This document shows positions 1-8,184 of a DNA stretch of 20,120 bases, in pieces; positions within the stretch are counted from its first letter, which is position 1, and every line of letters begins with the position of its first letter. Source of the stretch: an uncultured beta proteobacterium (GTDB lineage: Bacteria; Pseudomonadota; Gammaproteobacteria; Burkholderiales; Rhodocyclaceae); contig CAJBIL010000471.1 in the NCBI GenBank assembly GCA_903953145.1, positions 1 through 20,120 on the forward strand, in the 5' to 3' direction. The notes beneath the pieces were generated by a model that had not been told where the DNA came from, made no database searches, and saw only the letters and a list, made by a program, of their open reading frames with translations. The position numbers and the translations under genes are program-made.

Positions 1-486
1 ATCTGGAAAACCAAGCAGTTATGGCGTCGCATCCGTGGGAACTATTTTGTTTATACAGATGTTGATGTTGTGCCGGATGAGGGTTGTCCGCTTGATGCTA
101 TTGACTTTTTACTGAGATTTTTGATAGCTCATCCGAACATAGAAAAAATCGGTTTTGGATTGAGAATTGATGATTTACCAGATTGCTACGAGAAGAAGTC
201 TGATGTCATTGCTTGGGAAAAACAATATTGGCTTGACCGTTACGGTGGCGAGTTCTTCAATGCGAGAGTGGATACTACATTTGCATTGTATAGACCATTC
301 GCAGCGGGTGGGTGGTGGCTCAATAGCGTAAGAACGGATTATCCTTATGTGGCAGGACATTTGCCGTGGTACCAGAATTCGAAATTGCCAAGTGATGAAG
401 ATGTTTACTATGTCAAAAATTCATTGACCGGTGTTTCGAGTTGGTCCGAAGCGAATGGTTTTTTCGGGAATAAGAATGCTGATTAG
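1..486 (+). CDS. Glycosyltransferase-like protein, 5' truncated by window edge
   Basis: The reading frame is open from base 1 to a TAG at 484-486, giving 161 visible residues; the real start lies upstream of the window. Near the visible N terminus there is a TDVDVVP stretch (D20 and D22 of the visible part). Such acidic DxD motifs bind the metal and nucleotide-sugar diphosphate in GT-A fold glycosyltransferases. The following segment, GFGLRIDDLPD, and the aromatic-rich C terminus match my memory of a small family annotated as glycosyltransferase in polysaccharide loci, but acceptor and donor cannot be named. An internal ATG at base 70 would cut off the DxD motif and is not the likely start. 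It is AT-rich and lies 72 bp upstream of a GT2 gene on the same strand, consistent with one surface-glycan operon. Confidence 0.7.
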   Translation: MWKTKQLWRRIRGNYFVYTDVDVVPDEGCPLDAIDFLLRFLIAHPNIEKIGFGLRIDDLPDCYEKKSDVIAWEKQYWLDRYGGEFFNARVDTTFALYRPFAAGGWWLNSVRTDYPYVAGHLPWYQNSKLPSDEDVYYVKNSLTGVSSWSEANGFFGNKNAD

Positions 487-558
487 AGTTATTATGAATC
501 TCTTGGACAATGACTCGACAGTTGTTTGGGTTGTACCTACGCTGTTCATGTGTAATTT

Positions 559-1512
559 ATGAATACAGCAGTTGATCTCCTAGTGGTTAACTACAATACT
601 GCTCATTTGCTTCCTGAGATGTTTGAATCGATGAATGAAGCTAGTGGTTGTTTGGTTATAAATTACTTGATTGTCGATAATGCATCTCGTGATGATTCCG
701 TATCCATATTAAAAAATAAATACTCGAATGCTTTGCTTGTCGAGAATCAGGTTAATGTAGGATTTGGCCGGGCAAACAATCAACTGGTTTCGTTTATAAA
801 AGGAAATTACGCTTTACTACTAAATACTGATGCATTTCCGGAAAAAGGGGCGTTAGACAAAACAATTGATTATATGGAGTCCAATCCTGACGTTGGGGTT
901 CTTGGAGTTCGATTGATCGGGCCTGATGCCGTACTTCAACCTTGCTGCCGTTACTTTCCAACACCTTTCAATGTATTTCTGGCACGTACCGGTCTCGCGA
1001 AATATTTTCCCTGGGTGAGATTGGTCGACGACATGGATTGGGATCACTGTTCTTTGCGTGAGTGCGACTGGGTGCCAGGATGTTATTACCTGATCCGGAG
1101 GGAGGTCATCGAGCAAGTGGGTTTGTTTGATCCGATTTTTTTTCTGTATTGCGAAGAAGTGGACCACTGCAAGCGAGTAAAGGAGGCGGGTTGGAAAGTA
1201 ATATATTTTCCTCATGCAAGCGTCGTCCATATTGGTGGTGAAAGTGCTAAATCAGCGGGGGTGTTGTCGTCTGAGGGCCGCCAACTCTCCGTATTGCAGA
1301 TCGAAAGTGAGATGCTGTATTTTCGGAAGCATCATGGTTTGCATGGTTTGATCTGGCACATGCTTTTGGTGTCTTTGGGTGATTTGATACTGCTGCTTAA
1401 AGATGTTCTCAAGCGGCGAGGTTTGTCAGCCATGCGCTCGAACTTGCGCCACACGGTTCTTAGTTGGCGCTTGTTGTTTCAAACGCGCTTAGCGGCGCGG
1501 CCGACGCGTTAG
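559..1512 (+). CDS. Family 2 glycosyltransferase (rhamnosyltransferase-like)
   Basis: A 317-residue GT-A fold glycosyltransferase that would transfer a sugar from a nucleotide donor to a lipid-linked glycan at the cytoplasmic face of the inner membrane. The N terminus has the GT2 pattern: a hydrophobic strand with VVNYN at residues 9-13, IVDNAS at 38-43, the GFGRANN loop at 68-74 and LLNTDA at 87-92, which takes the place of the DxD. A CDWVPGCYYLIRR segment and the acidic FLYCEEVDHCKR segment near residue 200 are typical of the WbbL/RfbF-like rhamnosyltransferase branch, though the sugar is inferred only from that resemblance. A hydrophobic stretch (residues 264-282) near the C terminus may touch the membrane. 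The ATG start has only a weak ribosome-binding site. It ends 7 bp before the acetyltransferase gene. Confidence 0.85.
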   Translation: MNTAVDLLVVNYNTAHLLPEMFESMNEASGCLVINYLIVDNASRDDSVSILKNKYSNALLVENQVNVGFGRANNQLVSFIKGNYALLLNTDAFPEKGALDKTIDYMESNPDVGVLGVRLIGPDAVLQPCCRYFPTPFNVFLARTGLAKYFPWVRLVDDMDWDHCSLRECDWVPGCYYLIRREVIEQVGLFDPIFFLYCEEVDHCKRVKEAGWKVIYFPHASVVHIGGESAKSAGVLSSEGRQLSVLQIESEMLYFRKHHGLHGLIWHMLLVSLGDLILLLKDVLKRRGLSAMRSNLRHTVLSWRLLFQTRLAARPTR

Positions 1513-1519
1513 GCTTTGC

Positions 1520-2029
1520 ATGTTTGACAATATCCGGGAAGATTTGCGGGCACTCGACGGCGATTGGGGTGCGCAGGGCTTCTGGGTGCTCGTGGTTTAT
1601 CGTTTTGGCCGTTGGCGTTACGGTATTCGGCCAGCCTTGGTGCGTAAGTTTTTTTCCCTGCTCTACAAATTTTTGTACAAGTTGGTGCAGATCCTTACTG
1701 GTATCGAATTGCCTTGTGAAGTTGTGATTGGCAAGAATTTCGTTATCGATCATTTTGGGGGCATCGTGATCAGCGGTTATGCCAAGTTCGGTGACAACTG
1801 CCGCATACGCAACGGGGTGGTGGTAGGTCTGAAAAATATCGGTGATCCGTGCGCACCAACATTTGGCAATAACGTGGATATTGGAGCCGGGGCGAAGATT
1901 CTTGGCAACATTTCTGTAGGCAGCCATGTGCTGATCGGTGCCAATGCCGTGGTGCTTGTCGATGTGCCAGATGATTCCATTGCCGTCGGTATCCCGGCAG
2001 TGGTCAAACCACGGAAGCGTGATCAGTGA
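1520..2029 (+). CDS. Serine O-acetyltransferase-like hexapeptide acyltransferase
   Basis: A 169-residue left-handed beta-helix acyltransferase related to serine acetyltransferase CysE. The N-terminal 60 residues are helical; from about residue 65 the hexapeptide repeats follow (GKNFVIDHFGGIVISG, then IGAGAKILGNISVG and VLIGANAVV). The IDHFGGIVI segment carries the catalytic histidine position of the family (usually DHGTGIVI-like). At this length it lacks the long N-terminal domain of true CysE. Within glycan clusters such short CysE-like proteins usually acetylate a sugar or an intermediate, so acetylation of the polysaccharide is the inference here rather than cysteine synthesis. It begins 7 bp after the upstream GT2 gene and overlaps the next gene by four bases (GTGA), so it is probably translationally coupled. 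Confidence 0.85.
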   Translation: MFDNIREDLRALDGDWGAQGFWVLVVYRFGRWRYGIRPALVRKFFSLLYKFLYKLVQILTGIELPCEVVIGKNFVIDHFGGIVISGYAKFGDNCRIRNGVVVGLKNIGDPCAPTFGNNVDIGAGAKILGNISVGSHVLIGANAVVLVDVPDDSIAVGIPAVVKPRKRDQ

Positions 2030-3006
2030 GCACTAGTACCATCGGTGTAGTGGCAATCGGACGCAACGAAGGCGAGCGCCTGCGGCGTTGCTTGGCGTCG
2101 GTGCTCGGGGTGGTTGAGCGGGTTGTGTATGTTGACTCTGGTTCGACAGACGGTTCGGTAGCAATGGCGATAAGCATGGGGGCCGATGTCGTAGAGCTCG
2201 ACATGTCGACGCCATTCACAGCGGCCCGGGCGCGAAATGAGGGATTTTCTCGCTTGCAGTCACTATGTCCCAATCTGAGCTACGTACAGTTTGTAGATGG
2301 AGACTGTGAAGTAGCCGCGAACTGGTTAGTAACCTCAAGTGCATTTTTAGTGGCACACCCGGAGGTTGCGGTGGTCTGCGGTAGGCGCAGGGAGCGCTTT
2401 CCTGAACGGTCGGTTTACAATCTGCTTTGCGATGTTGAGTGGAATAGCCCGATTGGCGAAGCGAAGGCCTGCGGGGGAGATGCTCTAATGCGTGCCGAAG
2501 TGCTTTGCACCGCTGGGGGCTACCGAGCAGGGCTCATTGCAGGAGAAGAGCCAGAACTGTGCCTGCGATTGAGGGCGGCCGGCTGGAAAATCTGGCGCTT
2601 GGATGCGGAAATGACGCTACATGATGCCGCCATGCTGCGATTCGGACAGTGGTGGAAGCGCTTGGTGCGTGGCGGTCATGCCTACGCGGAAGGCGCTTAT
2701 CTTCACGGTGCATCCGTGGAGCGGCATTGGGTTCACGAAACCCGAAGAATCTGGTTTTGGGCGCTTGGGTTACCCGTGCTCAGCTTAGCGAGTCTAGCTG
2801 CTTTCGACTGGGTCTGGCTGGCCGTGCTTTTGGTATATCCGCTCCAGGTGGTTCGCTTGGCGTTCAGGGGGCAGAGCGATGTGCGTACAAATTGGCTACG
2901 GGCTTTGTTTCTGGTTTTGGCAAAATTTCCAGAATTACAGGGGCAACTGACGTTTTGGTGGCGAAAAGTCAGTGCAGGCAAAACTACACTGATCGAATAC
3001 AAATAG
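2026..3006 (+). CDS. Family 2 glycosyltransferase with C-terminal membrane segments
   Basis: A 326-residue GT2 enzyme. VDSGSTDGS at residues 36-44 is the classic nucleotide-binding segment, and FVDGDCEV at 89-96 carries the DxD metal site. The GEEPELCLRLRAAGWKIW segment near residues 179-196 holds the expected acidic catalytic-base region (ED/EE then xxR). The C-terminal third has hydrophobic stretches (about 246-275) that look like one or two transmembrane helices, placing the enzyme at the inner membrane. The GTG start overlaps the stop of the acetyltransferase gene by four bases (GTGA), an arrangement repeated elsewhere in this operon. The donor and acceptor sugars cannot be told from sequence. 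I am confident of the family and not of the specificity. Confidence 0.88.
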   Translation: MSTSTIGVVAIGRNEGERLRRCLASVLGVVERVVYVDSGSTDGSVAMAISMGADVVELDMSTPFTAARARNEGFSRLQSLCPNLSYVQFVDGDCEVAANWLVTSSAFLVAHPEVAVVCGRRRERFPERSVYNLLCDVEWNSPIGEAKACGGDALMRAEVLCTAGGYRAGLIAGEEPELCLRLRAAGWKIWRLDAEMTLHDAAMLRFGQWWKRLVRGGHAYAEGAYLHGASVERHWVHETRRIWFWALGLPVLSLASLAAFDWVWLAVLLVYPLQVVRLAFRGQSDVRTNWLRALFLVLAKFPELQGQLTFWWRKVSAGKTTLIEYK

Positions 3007-3084
3007 AGACGATTCGTGTTGGTGCTTTCGGCAAAGCTATCAATTTGTAAATTAATTTCTAGCTTCAATCGAGGCCCTAACAAA

Positions 3085-4314
3085 ATGCATTCAAAAATCG
3101 GCTATTTCATTAATCAGTATCCAAAAATCAGCCACGCTTTCATTCGTAGGGAGATTCTTGCCCTTGAGCGTCAAGATTTTCATATTCAACGCATCGCCCT
3201 GCGCGGTTGGGATGCAGATATTCTAGATAGCGAAGATCAAGAGGAACAAAACCACACACAGTATGTGCTGAGAGGCGGGCCTTTGCCTTTGATCGGCGCA
3301 GCGCTTCAAGTTTTGATATCCGCGCCCAAACCGTTTTTTGCCGCCCTTGCACTTGCGTTCAGAATGTCTAAGCAAGCTGAACGTTCGTTGCCGTACCACC
3401 TGGTCTATTTTTTAGAGGCGTGCCTTACGCTTCAATGGTTAAAAGCTTTTGGAGCTACCCATGTGCACGCGCATTTCGGCACCAACTCCACTGAAGTTGT
3501 TATGTTGGCACATGCACTCGGCGGCCCGCCCTACAGTTTCACAGTACATGGCCCGTTAGAGTTCGATAGACCGCTTTATCTTGGGCTAGGCGAAAAGATT
3601 CGCCGCGCGGCGTTCGTCGTCGCAATAACATCATATTGTCGAAGCCAACTATCTCGCTGGGTTGGCCACGTCCACTGGCCGAAGCTTAAAGTCATTCATT
3701 GCGGGCTCGAGGCCGCTTTTCACGATGCTGTGAACATCCCGCCGCCGGAATCATCACGACTTGTATGCATCGGCCGCTTATGCGAGCAGAAGGGGCAGCT
3801 ACTTTTGATTGAAGCTGCTGCGAAAGTGGCTGCTAAGGGGGTGAAGTTTGAGCTTGTTTTGGTCGGTGGGGGCGAGATGCGTGGGGAAATCGAAGCGCTG
3901 ATCGCAAAGTACTCACTGAAAGATCAGGTGTTTCTAACAGGATCGGTAAGTACTGAAAAACTGCGTGAGGAGATCATTAGGGCGCGAGCTTTGGTACTGC
4001 CTAGCTTTGCGGAAGGGCTGCCGATGGTGCTCATGGAAGCCATGGCTTTGCGGCGACCGGTACTGACGACCTATGTCGCAGGGATTCCTGAGCTAGTGCT
4101 GAATGGCGAAAACGGCTTGCTATTTGCAGCTGGTTCGATTGAAGCATTGGCATTGGCAATGGAAGATATATTGTCTCGTTCCCCAGATCAGTTGCGCATC
4201 ATGGGAGAGGCCGCATACACACGAGTTCTCGAACGACATTCGATTGATATTGAGGCGGCTAAACTCGGGGAATTGTTTCGTAAGTCGAGTGAAAGCGCTA
4301 GGACAGGTATATGA
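3085..4314 (+). CDS. GT4 glycosyltransferase, WcaL-like (exopolysaccharide)
   Basis: A 409-residue GT-B fold retaining glycosyltransferase. The N terminus KIGYFINQYPKISHAFIRRE is characteristic of WcaL/AmsK-type colanic-acid transferases. VHAHFGTNS and FTVHGP follow in the first Rossmann domain, and the C-terminal domain has CIGRLCEQKGQ and the EX7E motif (E310 and E318 in AEGLPMVLMEA) that contacts the donor sugar. The open frame extends upstream to a GTG at 3016, but I place the start at the ATG at 3085: family members begin right before KIGYF, and a GAGG sits about ten bases ahead. Its last four bases overlap the next gene (ATGA). It probably adds one sugar of the EPS repeat unit; which sugar is unknown. 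Confidence 0.87.
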   Translation: MHSKIGYFINQYPKISHAFIRREILALERQDFHIQRIALRGWDADILDSEDQEEQNHTQYVLRGGPLPLIGAALQVLISAPKPFFAALALAFRMSKQAERSLPYHLVYFLEACLTLQWLKAFGATHVHAHFGTNSTEVVMLAHALGGPPYSFTVHGPLEFDRPLYLGLGEKIRRAAFVVAITSYCRSQLSRWVGHVHWPKLKVIHCGLEAAFHDAVNIPPPESSRLVCIGRLCEQKGQLLLIEAAAKVAAKGVKFELVLVGGGEMRGEIEALIAKYSLKDQVFLTGSVSTEKLREEIIRARALVLPSFAEGLPMVLMEAMALRRPVLTTYVAGIPELVLNGENGLLFAAGSIEALALAMEDILSRSPDQLRIMGEAAYTRVLERHSIDIEAAKLGELFRKSSESARTGI

Positions 4315-5276
4315 GCATATCCATCACCGGTATCGCTGGATTTATTGGGTCCAATCTCGCAAAGATTCTGTTGGACCGTGGAGAGTCCGTCATTGGTTTT
4401 GACAATCTTTGTCGCGGCATGATGAGTAATTTGGATTCAATAATTGGCCATCCAAGCTTTACCTTCGAGGTCGTCGATCTTTCCGACATAGATGCTTATC
4501 GCAGCGCCTTGACTGCACAACATGTACGCAACCCGATCTCCGAGGTGTGGCACTTTGCGGCAAATTCCGATATTCCCGCTGGAGTAGCAAACGCCAAAGT
4601 GGACTATCGTGACACGTTTATGACGACATTCAATACCTTGGTTCTGATGCAAGAGCTTGGTATTGGCGCCATACTGTTTGCATCGAGCTCAGCGATTTAC
4701 GGTGACCTCGGAAACCAAAGCCTGACAGAAGACATTGGTCCTTTATTCCCTATTTCAAATTATGGTGCCATGAAGTTGGCATCAGAGGCTGCGATCAGTG
4801 CTGCTCTAGAAAGTCATTTGCAGCGAGCCTATCTGTTCCGGTTTCCCAATGTAATTGGCATTCCCGCCACGCATGGTGTAATCCAGGACTTCATCCGTAA
4901 GCTCAAGGCAACACCAGGCAATCTCGATGTTCTTGGGGATGGCACACAGCAGAAGAGTTACTTGCATGTAGAGGAACTGATCGATGCAATGCTTTACGTT
5001 CGGCAGCATGCTTGCGACAAGCTGAACTACTTCAATATTGGCGCGAACGATGATGGTGTAACTGTAAAATTTATTGCAGAAGCCGTCCTAGAACAGGTTG
5101 CGCCGGGCGCTACGATTTCCTACGGTCAAGGCAACAAGGGGTGGGTTGGTGACGTGCCGAAGTTTAGATATTCAATTGACAAGTTGTCTAATCTCGGTTG
5201 GCAACCCCATCTAGGATCTGCGCAAGCGATCCGCAAGGCAGTCACTCAGATCGCTCAACAAGAGTGCGGCCAGTGA
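4311..5276 (+). CDS. NAD-dependent epimerase/dehydratase (extended SDR)
   Basis: A 321-residue extended short-chain dehydrogenase/reductase that modifies a nucleotide sugar. The NAD(P)-binding motif TGIAGFIGS sits at residues 6-14, an acidic FDN follows at the end of the second strand, and the catalytic set is present: serines around 125-127 (SSSAIYGD) and Y151-x3-K155 (YGAMK). The substrate is unknown. It is sandwiched between a GT4 gene and the GDP-heptose genes and is joined to both by 4-base overlaps (ATGA and GTGA), so acting on GDP-heptose or a product derived from it is a reasonable inference. It does not show the GMD-type N terminus of GDP-mannose/GDP-heptose 4,6-dehydratases (DmhA, WcbK), so an epimerase or reductase role is at least as likely as dehydration. 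Confidence 0.87.
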   Translation: MSISITGIAGFIGSNLAKILLDRGESVIGFDNLCRGMMSNLDSIIGHPSFTFEVVDLSDIDAYRSALTAQHVRNPISEVWHFAANSDIPAGVANAKVDYRDTFMTTFNTLVLMQELGIGAILFASSSAIYGDLGNQSLTEDIGPLFPISNYGAMKLASEAAISAALESHLQRAYLFRFPNVIGIPATHGVIQDFIRKLKATPGNLDVLGDGTQQKSYLHVEELIDAMLYVRQHACDKLNYFNIGANDDGVTVKFIAEAVLEQVAPGATISYGQGNKGWVGDVPKFRYSIDKLSNLGWQPHLGSAQAIRKAVTQIAQQECGQ

Positions 5277-7180
5277 AGCAGGTTGTAATTTTGGCAGGTG
5301 GTAAAGGAACTCGACTGCGTGAGCGATTGGGCGGCTTGCCGAAACCATTGGTGGACATTTGCGGTCTGCCCCTGCTGGAGCGACAGATTCTTTTAGTAAA
5401 AAGGTTCGGTTTCACCGATGCATTGATTCTTGTGAACCATGCTGCGGAATACATTCTCGAATACTGCGCTTCGAAGAATAATTGGGGCATGAGAATCAGC
5501 TGTATCGACGATGGGCATCCGCGAGGAACCGCAGGTGCGACGCTGGCCGTATTTGATCTACTCGCCGACGAGTTCCTCGTGATGTACGGCGACACAATGC
5601 TGGAAGTCGACTTGGCCCGCTTCTACTCTTACCACAAACAGGTCAAAGGAGTAGCCGCAACCCTGTTTCTTCATCCCAATGACCACCCGCATGACTCGGA
5701 TCTTGTTGAACTTGACGATGCAGGTCTAGTTACAGGGTTTTATCCCTACCCCCATAGCAGTTCTCGTTATTTTCCGAACTTGGTCAATGCTGCTTTGTAT
5801 TGGGTAAGCAAGCAAGCCTTGGCACCATGGTCCCGTGAAGCAGGCATGCTCGACTTTGGAAAGGATATCTTTCCGGCCATGCTGCGAGAGGGATTGGTAT
5901 TGCGAGGCTATAACAGCCCGGAGTACATCAAAGATATAGGGACACCTGCGCGCCTCGACAAAGTTTGTTTGGATTTTTCCTCAGGCAAGGTCGAACGGGC
6001 AAGTTTGGATCGGCCCCAAGCCATCGTGTTTCTCGATAGGGACGGGACGATCAACCGGGAAGTTGATCACTTGAAAGCCGCGGAGCAGTTCGAATTGCTG
6101 CCCGGGGTAGAAGAAGCGATCAAACGGCTTAATCGGTCAGAATTCAGGTGCTGTGTGGTAACGAATCAGCCGGTGATTGCACGTGGTGAGTGTAGCTATA
6201 ACGGGCTGCGCGACATCCACAACAAGATGGAAACCTTGTTAGGGCTGCGCGGTGCCTTTGTTGACAGAATTTATTACTGTCCACACCATCCAGATAGCGG
6301 GTTTGAGGGGGAGAGGGTAGAACTAAAGGTGGCATGTGACTGCCGCAAGCCAAAAGTTGGAATGATCGAAAATGCCTTGGAGGAATTCAATGGTGCTCGC
6401 GAACTTTCCTGGATGATAGGTGACACCTCGGTCGATATTGAAACCGCTAAACGCTCAGGACTGAAATCGATTCTGGTGGAAACCGGCTATGCCGGTCTAG
6501 ACTATCGTGAATGGGCAATCCCTGACGCCATTGTTCCGGATTTGACCTCGGCGGTTTCATTCATACTTGACCAGTATCCCCGTTGGTTCACCTATTGCAC
6601 GGAATTAGCCAAGGACATCAGCTCCGGTAGTATCGTGCTTATTGGCGGGCAGGCCCGATGTGGCAAAAGCACGTTTGGGAATGTTTTGCGCGATGTGCTT
6701 CAGGCTAGCGGGCGACGTGCATGGGTATTGTCAGCAGATCGTTGGCTCAGAAACGAACAGGCGCGTGAGACAGGTGTATTGGGTAGGTACGATATGGCCG
6801 CTTTACAGTCTCTTGTAGATGAACTTTCGGATAATGAGCGGCGGCCTGTCTCTCTAAATTTACCTGGTTACAACAAGTTGAACAGAACAAGAATCGACGG
6901 CGTCGATAGAATGGTAGTGTCGAATTCTGACGTCATTCTGATTGAAGGTACAGTGGCCTTGGCGCTCAAAACTTCACATGACGCTGGGGTTTTTCGATTC
7001 CATATAGAGATCGATGAGGAATCGAGGAAGGAGCGGGTTTTGAATGAATACCGCTTGCGGGGGAAAACTGAGGCTCAGGCTCTGGAGGTATATCGGGTGC
7101 GCCAGGCAGATGAATACCCTGTTATTGAAAACCTGAAGCGTGGTGCGCTTTCAGTTTCTCTTTCGGACATACTCGCATGA
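5273..7180 (+). CDS. Three-domain HddC/WcbM-like guanylyltransferase - GmhB-like phosphatase - P-loop kinase fusion
   Basis: A 635-residue fusion. Domain 1 (about 1-235) is a sugar-1-phosphate nucleotidyltransferase: GGKGTRL at 9-15, LPKPLV near 22-27, metal-binding D107 in YGD. It resembles HddC/WcbM, which make GDP-D-glycero-alpha-D-manno-heptose. Domain 2 (about 248-430) is a HAD phosphatase like GmhB: DRDGT with D255 and D257, TNQPVIARG, the C336-x-H338 and C355-x-C357 zinc ligands, and GD384 in GDTSVD. It would remove the 7-phosphate from heptose 1,7-bisphosphate. Domain 3 (about 452-635) has a Walker A GGQARCGKST at 458-467 and looks like a uridine-kinase/phosphoribulokinase-type P-loop kinase; its substrate is unknown. 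The frame is open from 5198, but the GTG at 5273 gives the normal KQVVILAGG start and a GTGA overlap. It overlaps hddA by ATGA. Confidence 0.88.
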   Translation: MKQVVILAGGKGTRLRERLGGLPKPLVDICGLPLLERQILLVKRFGFTDALILVNHAAEYILEYCASKNNWGMRISCIDDGHPRGTAGATLAVFDLLADEFLVMYGDTMLEVDLARFYSYHKQVKGVAATLFLHPNDHPHDSDLVELDDAGLVTGFYPYPHSSSRYFPNLVNAALYWVSKQALAPWSREAGMLDFGKDIFPAMLREGLVLRGYNSPEYIKDIGTPARLDKVCLDFSSGKVERASLDRPQAIVFLDRDGTINREVDHLKAAEQFELLPGVEEAIKRLNRSEFRCCVVTNQPVIARGECSYNGLRDIHNKMETLLGLRGAFVDRIYYCPHHPDSGFEGERVELKVACDCRKPKVGMIENALEEFNGARELSWMIGDTSVDIETAKRSGLKSILVETGYAGLDYREWAIPDAIVPDLTSAVSFILDQYPRWFTYCTELAKDISSGSIVLIGGQARCGKSTFGNVLRDVLQASGRRAWVLSADRWLRNEQARETGVLGRYDMAALQSLVDELSDNERRPVSLNLPGYNKLNRTRIDGVDRMVVSNSDVILIEGTVALALKTSHDAGVFRFHIEIDEESRKERVLNEYRLRGKTEAQALEVYRVRQADEYPVIENLKRGALSVSLSDILA

Positions 7181-8157
7181 TCATTAGCAGAACGCCCTTA
7201 CGCATGAGTTTTGTCGGGGGTGGTAGCGATCTACCATCGTTCTACAGAACCTATGGAGGTGCAGTCCTCAGCACGGCAATTGACAAGTATGTTTATGTTA
7301 CGGTCAATGAGAAATTCGATAATGGCATCCGTATCTCCTATTCGAGAACGGAAGAAGCCCGCAGCGTAGATCAAATTGAACACCCTATCGTAAGGGCTGC
7401 GATGCAGTACCTGAACCTTGATGGTGGAATCGAAATTACCACGATTGCCGATATCCCATCGAAGGGCACGGGCCTGGGGTCATCGAGCACTTTCGCTGTC
7501 GGCTTGTTGCACGTCCTCAATGCGTTCATGGGGAAGTATGTTTCTAGCGAGCAATTAGGACGGGATAGCTGCCACTTGGAAATCGACATTTGTGGTGAGC
7601 CTATAGGCAAGCAAGATCAATATGCTGCCGCGTTCGGTGGCCTCAACCTGATTGAATTCAAGCCAGACGACTCAGTAATCGTTTCGCCTATCATATGTGA
7701 TCGCTCCACTGTTGCCGAGCTAGAAGCGAACATCATAGTTTTCTATACCGGGATTACGCGTAGTGCATCGGCGCTTCTAAAGCTGCAGTCAGAAGAAGTT
7801 GCGAGCAATGCCGAAAAGCAGCGTTCAATGATTCGCATGGTTGAACTTGCGTATGTGTTGCGAGAGGAACTACACAAAAATAATGTGGCTGCCTTTGGGG
7901 AAATACTCCACGAAAACTGGCTACTAAAAAAAGGTATGACTGCTGGTGTGAGCACCCAGGAAATCGATGATTGGTATCGTATAGCGCGAGCGGCGGGTGC
8001 AACGGGCGGCAAGATTCTAGGCGCGGGCGCAGGCGGCTTTCTGATGTTGTATGCGCCGAAGGATAAGCACGAACTAATCCAGTCAGCGTTGCATATGCTT
8101 CGTCCGATAAGTGTAGGTTTCGAGCCCTTGGGCAGCCGAATTATTTTTTATCATTGA
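7177..8157 (+). CDS. hddA: D-glycero-D-manno-heptose 7-phosphate kinase (GHMP family)
   Basis: A 326-residue GHMP-superfamily small-molecule kinase, predicted to phosphorylate C1 of D-glycero-alpha-D-manno-heptose 7-phosphate to the 1,7-bisphosphate. The N terminus ISRTPLRMSFVGGGSDLPSF is the family signature (RxPLRISFxGGGTDxP). The ATP-binding loop SKGTGLGSSST lies at about residues 95-105, and the C-terminal motif GGKILGAGAGGFLML is present near residue 276. Length matches HddA and WcbL (about 320-350). It starts inside the stop of the three-domain gene (ATGA overlap) and is followed 27 bp later by the gmhA-like gene. Together these genes supply all four steps from sedoheptulose 7-phosphate to GDP-heptose, which supports HddA rather than a fucose or galactose kinase of the same superfamily. 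Confidence 0.88.
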   Translation: MIISRTPLRMSFVGGGSDLPSFYRTYGGAVLSTAIDKYVYVTVNEKFDNGIRISYSRTEEARSVDQIEHPIVRAAMQYLNLDGGIEITTIADIPSKGTGLGSSSTFAVGLLHVLNAFMGKYVSSEQLGRDSCHLEIDICGEPIGKQDQYAAAFGGLNLIEFKPDDSVIVSPIICDRSTVAELEANIIVFYTGITRSASALLKLQSEEVASNAEKQRSMIRMVELAYVLREELHKNNVAAFGEILHENWLLKKGMTAGVSTQEIDDWYRIARAAGATGGKILGAGAGGFLMLYAPKDKHELIQSALHMLRPISVGFEPLGSRIIFYH

Positions 8158-8173
8158 GCTTGTAACTTCATAC

Positions 8174-8178
8174 AGGAG
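8174..8178 (+). promoter_or_regulatory. Shine-Dalgarno site for TTG start of gmhA-like gene
   Basis: AGGAG six bases ahead of the TTG at 8185. It supports this rare start codon; the encoded N terminus NPYAGSAKVYFSKL fits the usual GmhA beginning. Confidence 0.6.
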
Positions 8179-8184
8179 AATATC

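Noticed and set aside
3016..3084. Upstream extension of the WcaL-like gene to GTG at 3016
   Set aside because: The 23 added residues do not fit the family, which begins right before KIGYF; ATG at 3085 has a GAGG upstream.
5198..5272. Upstream extension of the three-domain gene to a TTG at 5198
   Set aside because: It overlaps the end of the SDR gene by 79 bases and adds residues before the conserved KQVVILAGG start; the GTG at 5273 gives the normal N terminus and GTGA overlap.
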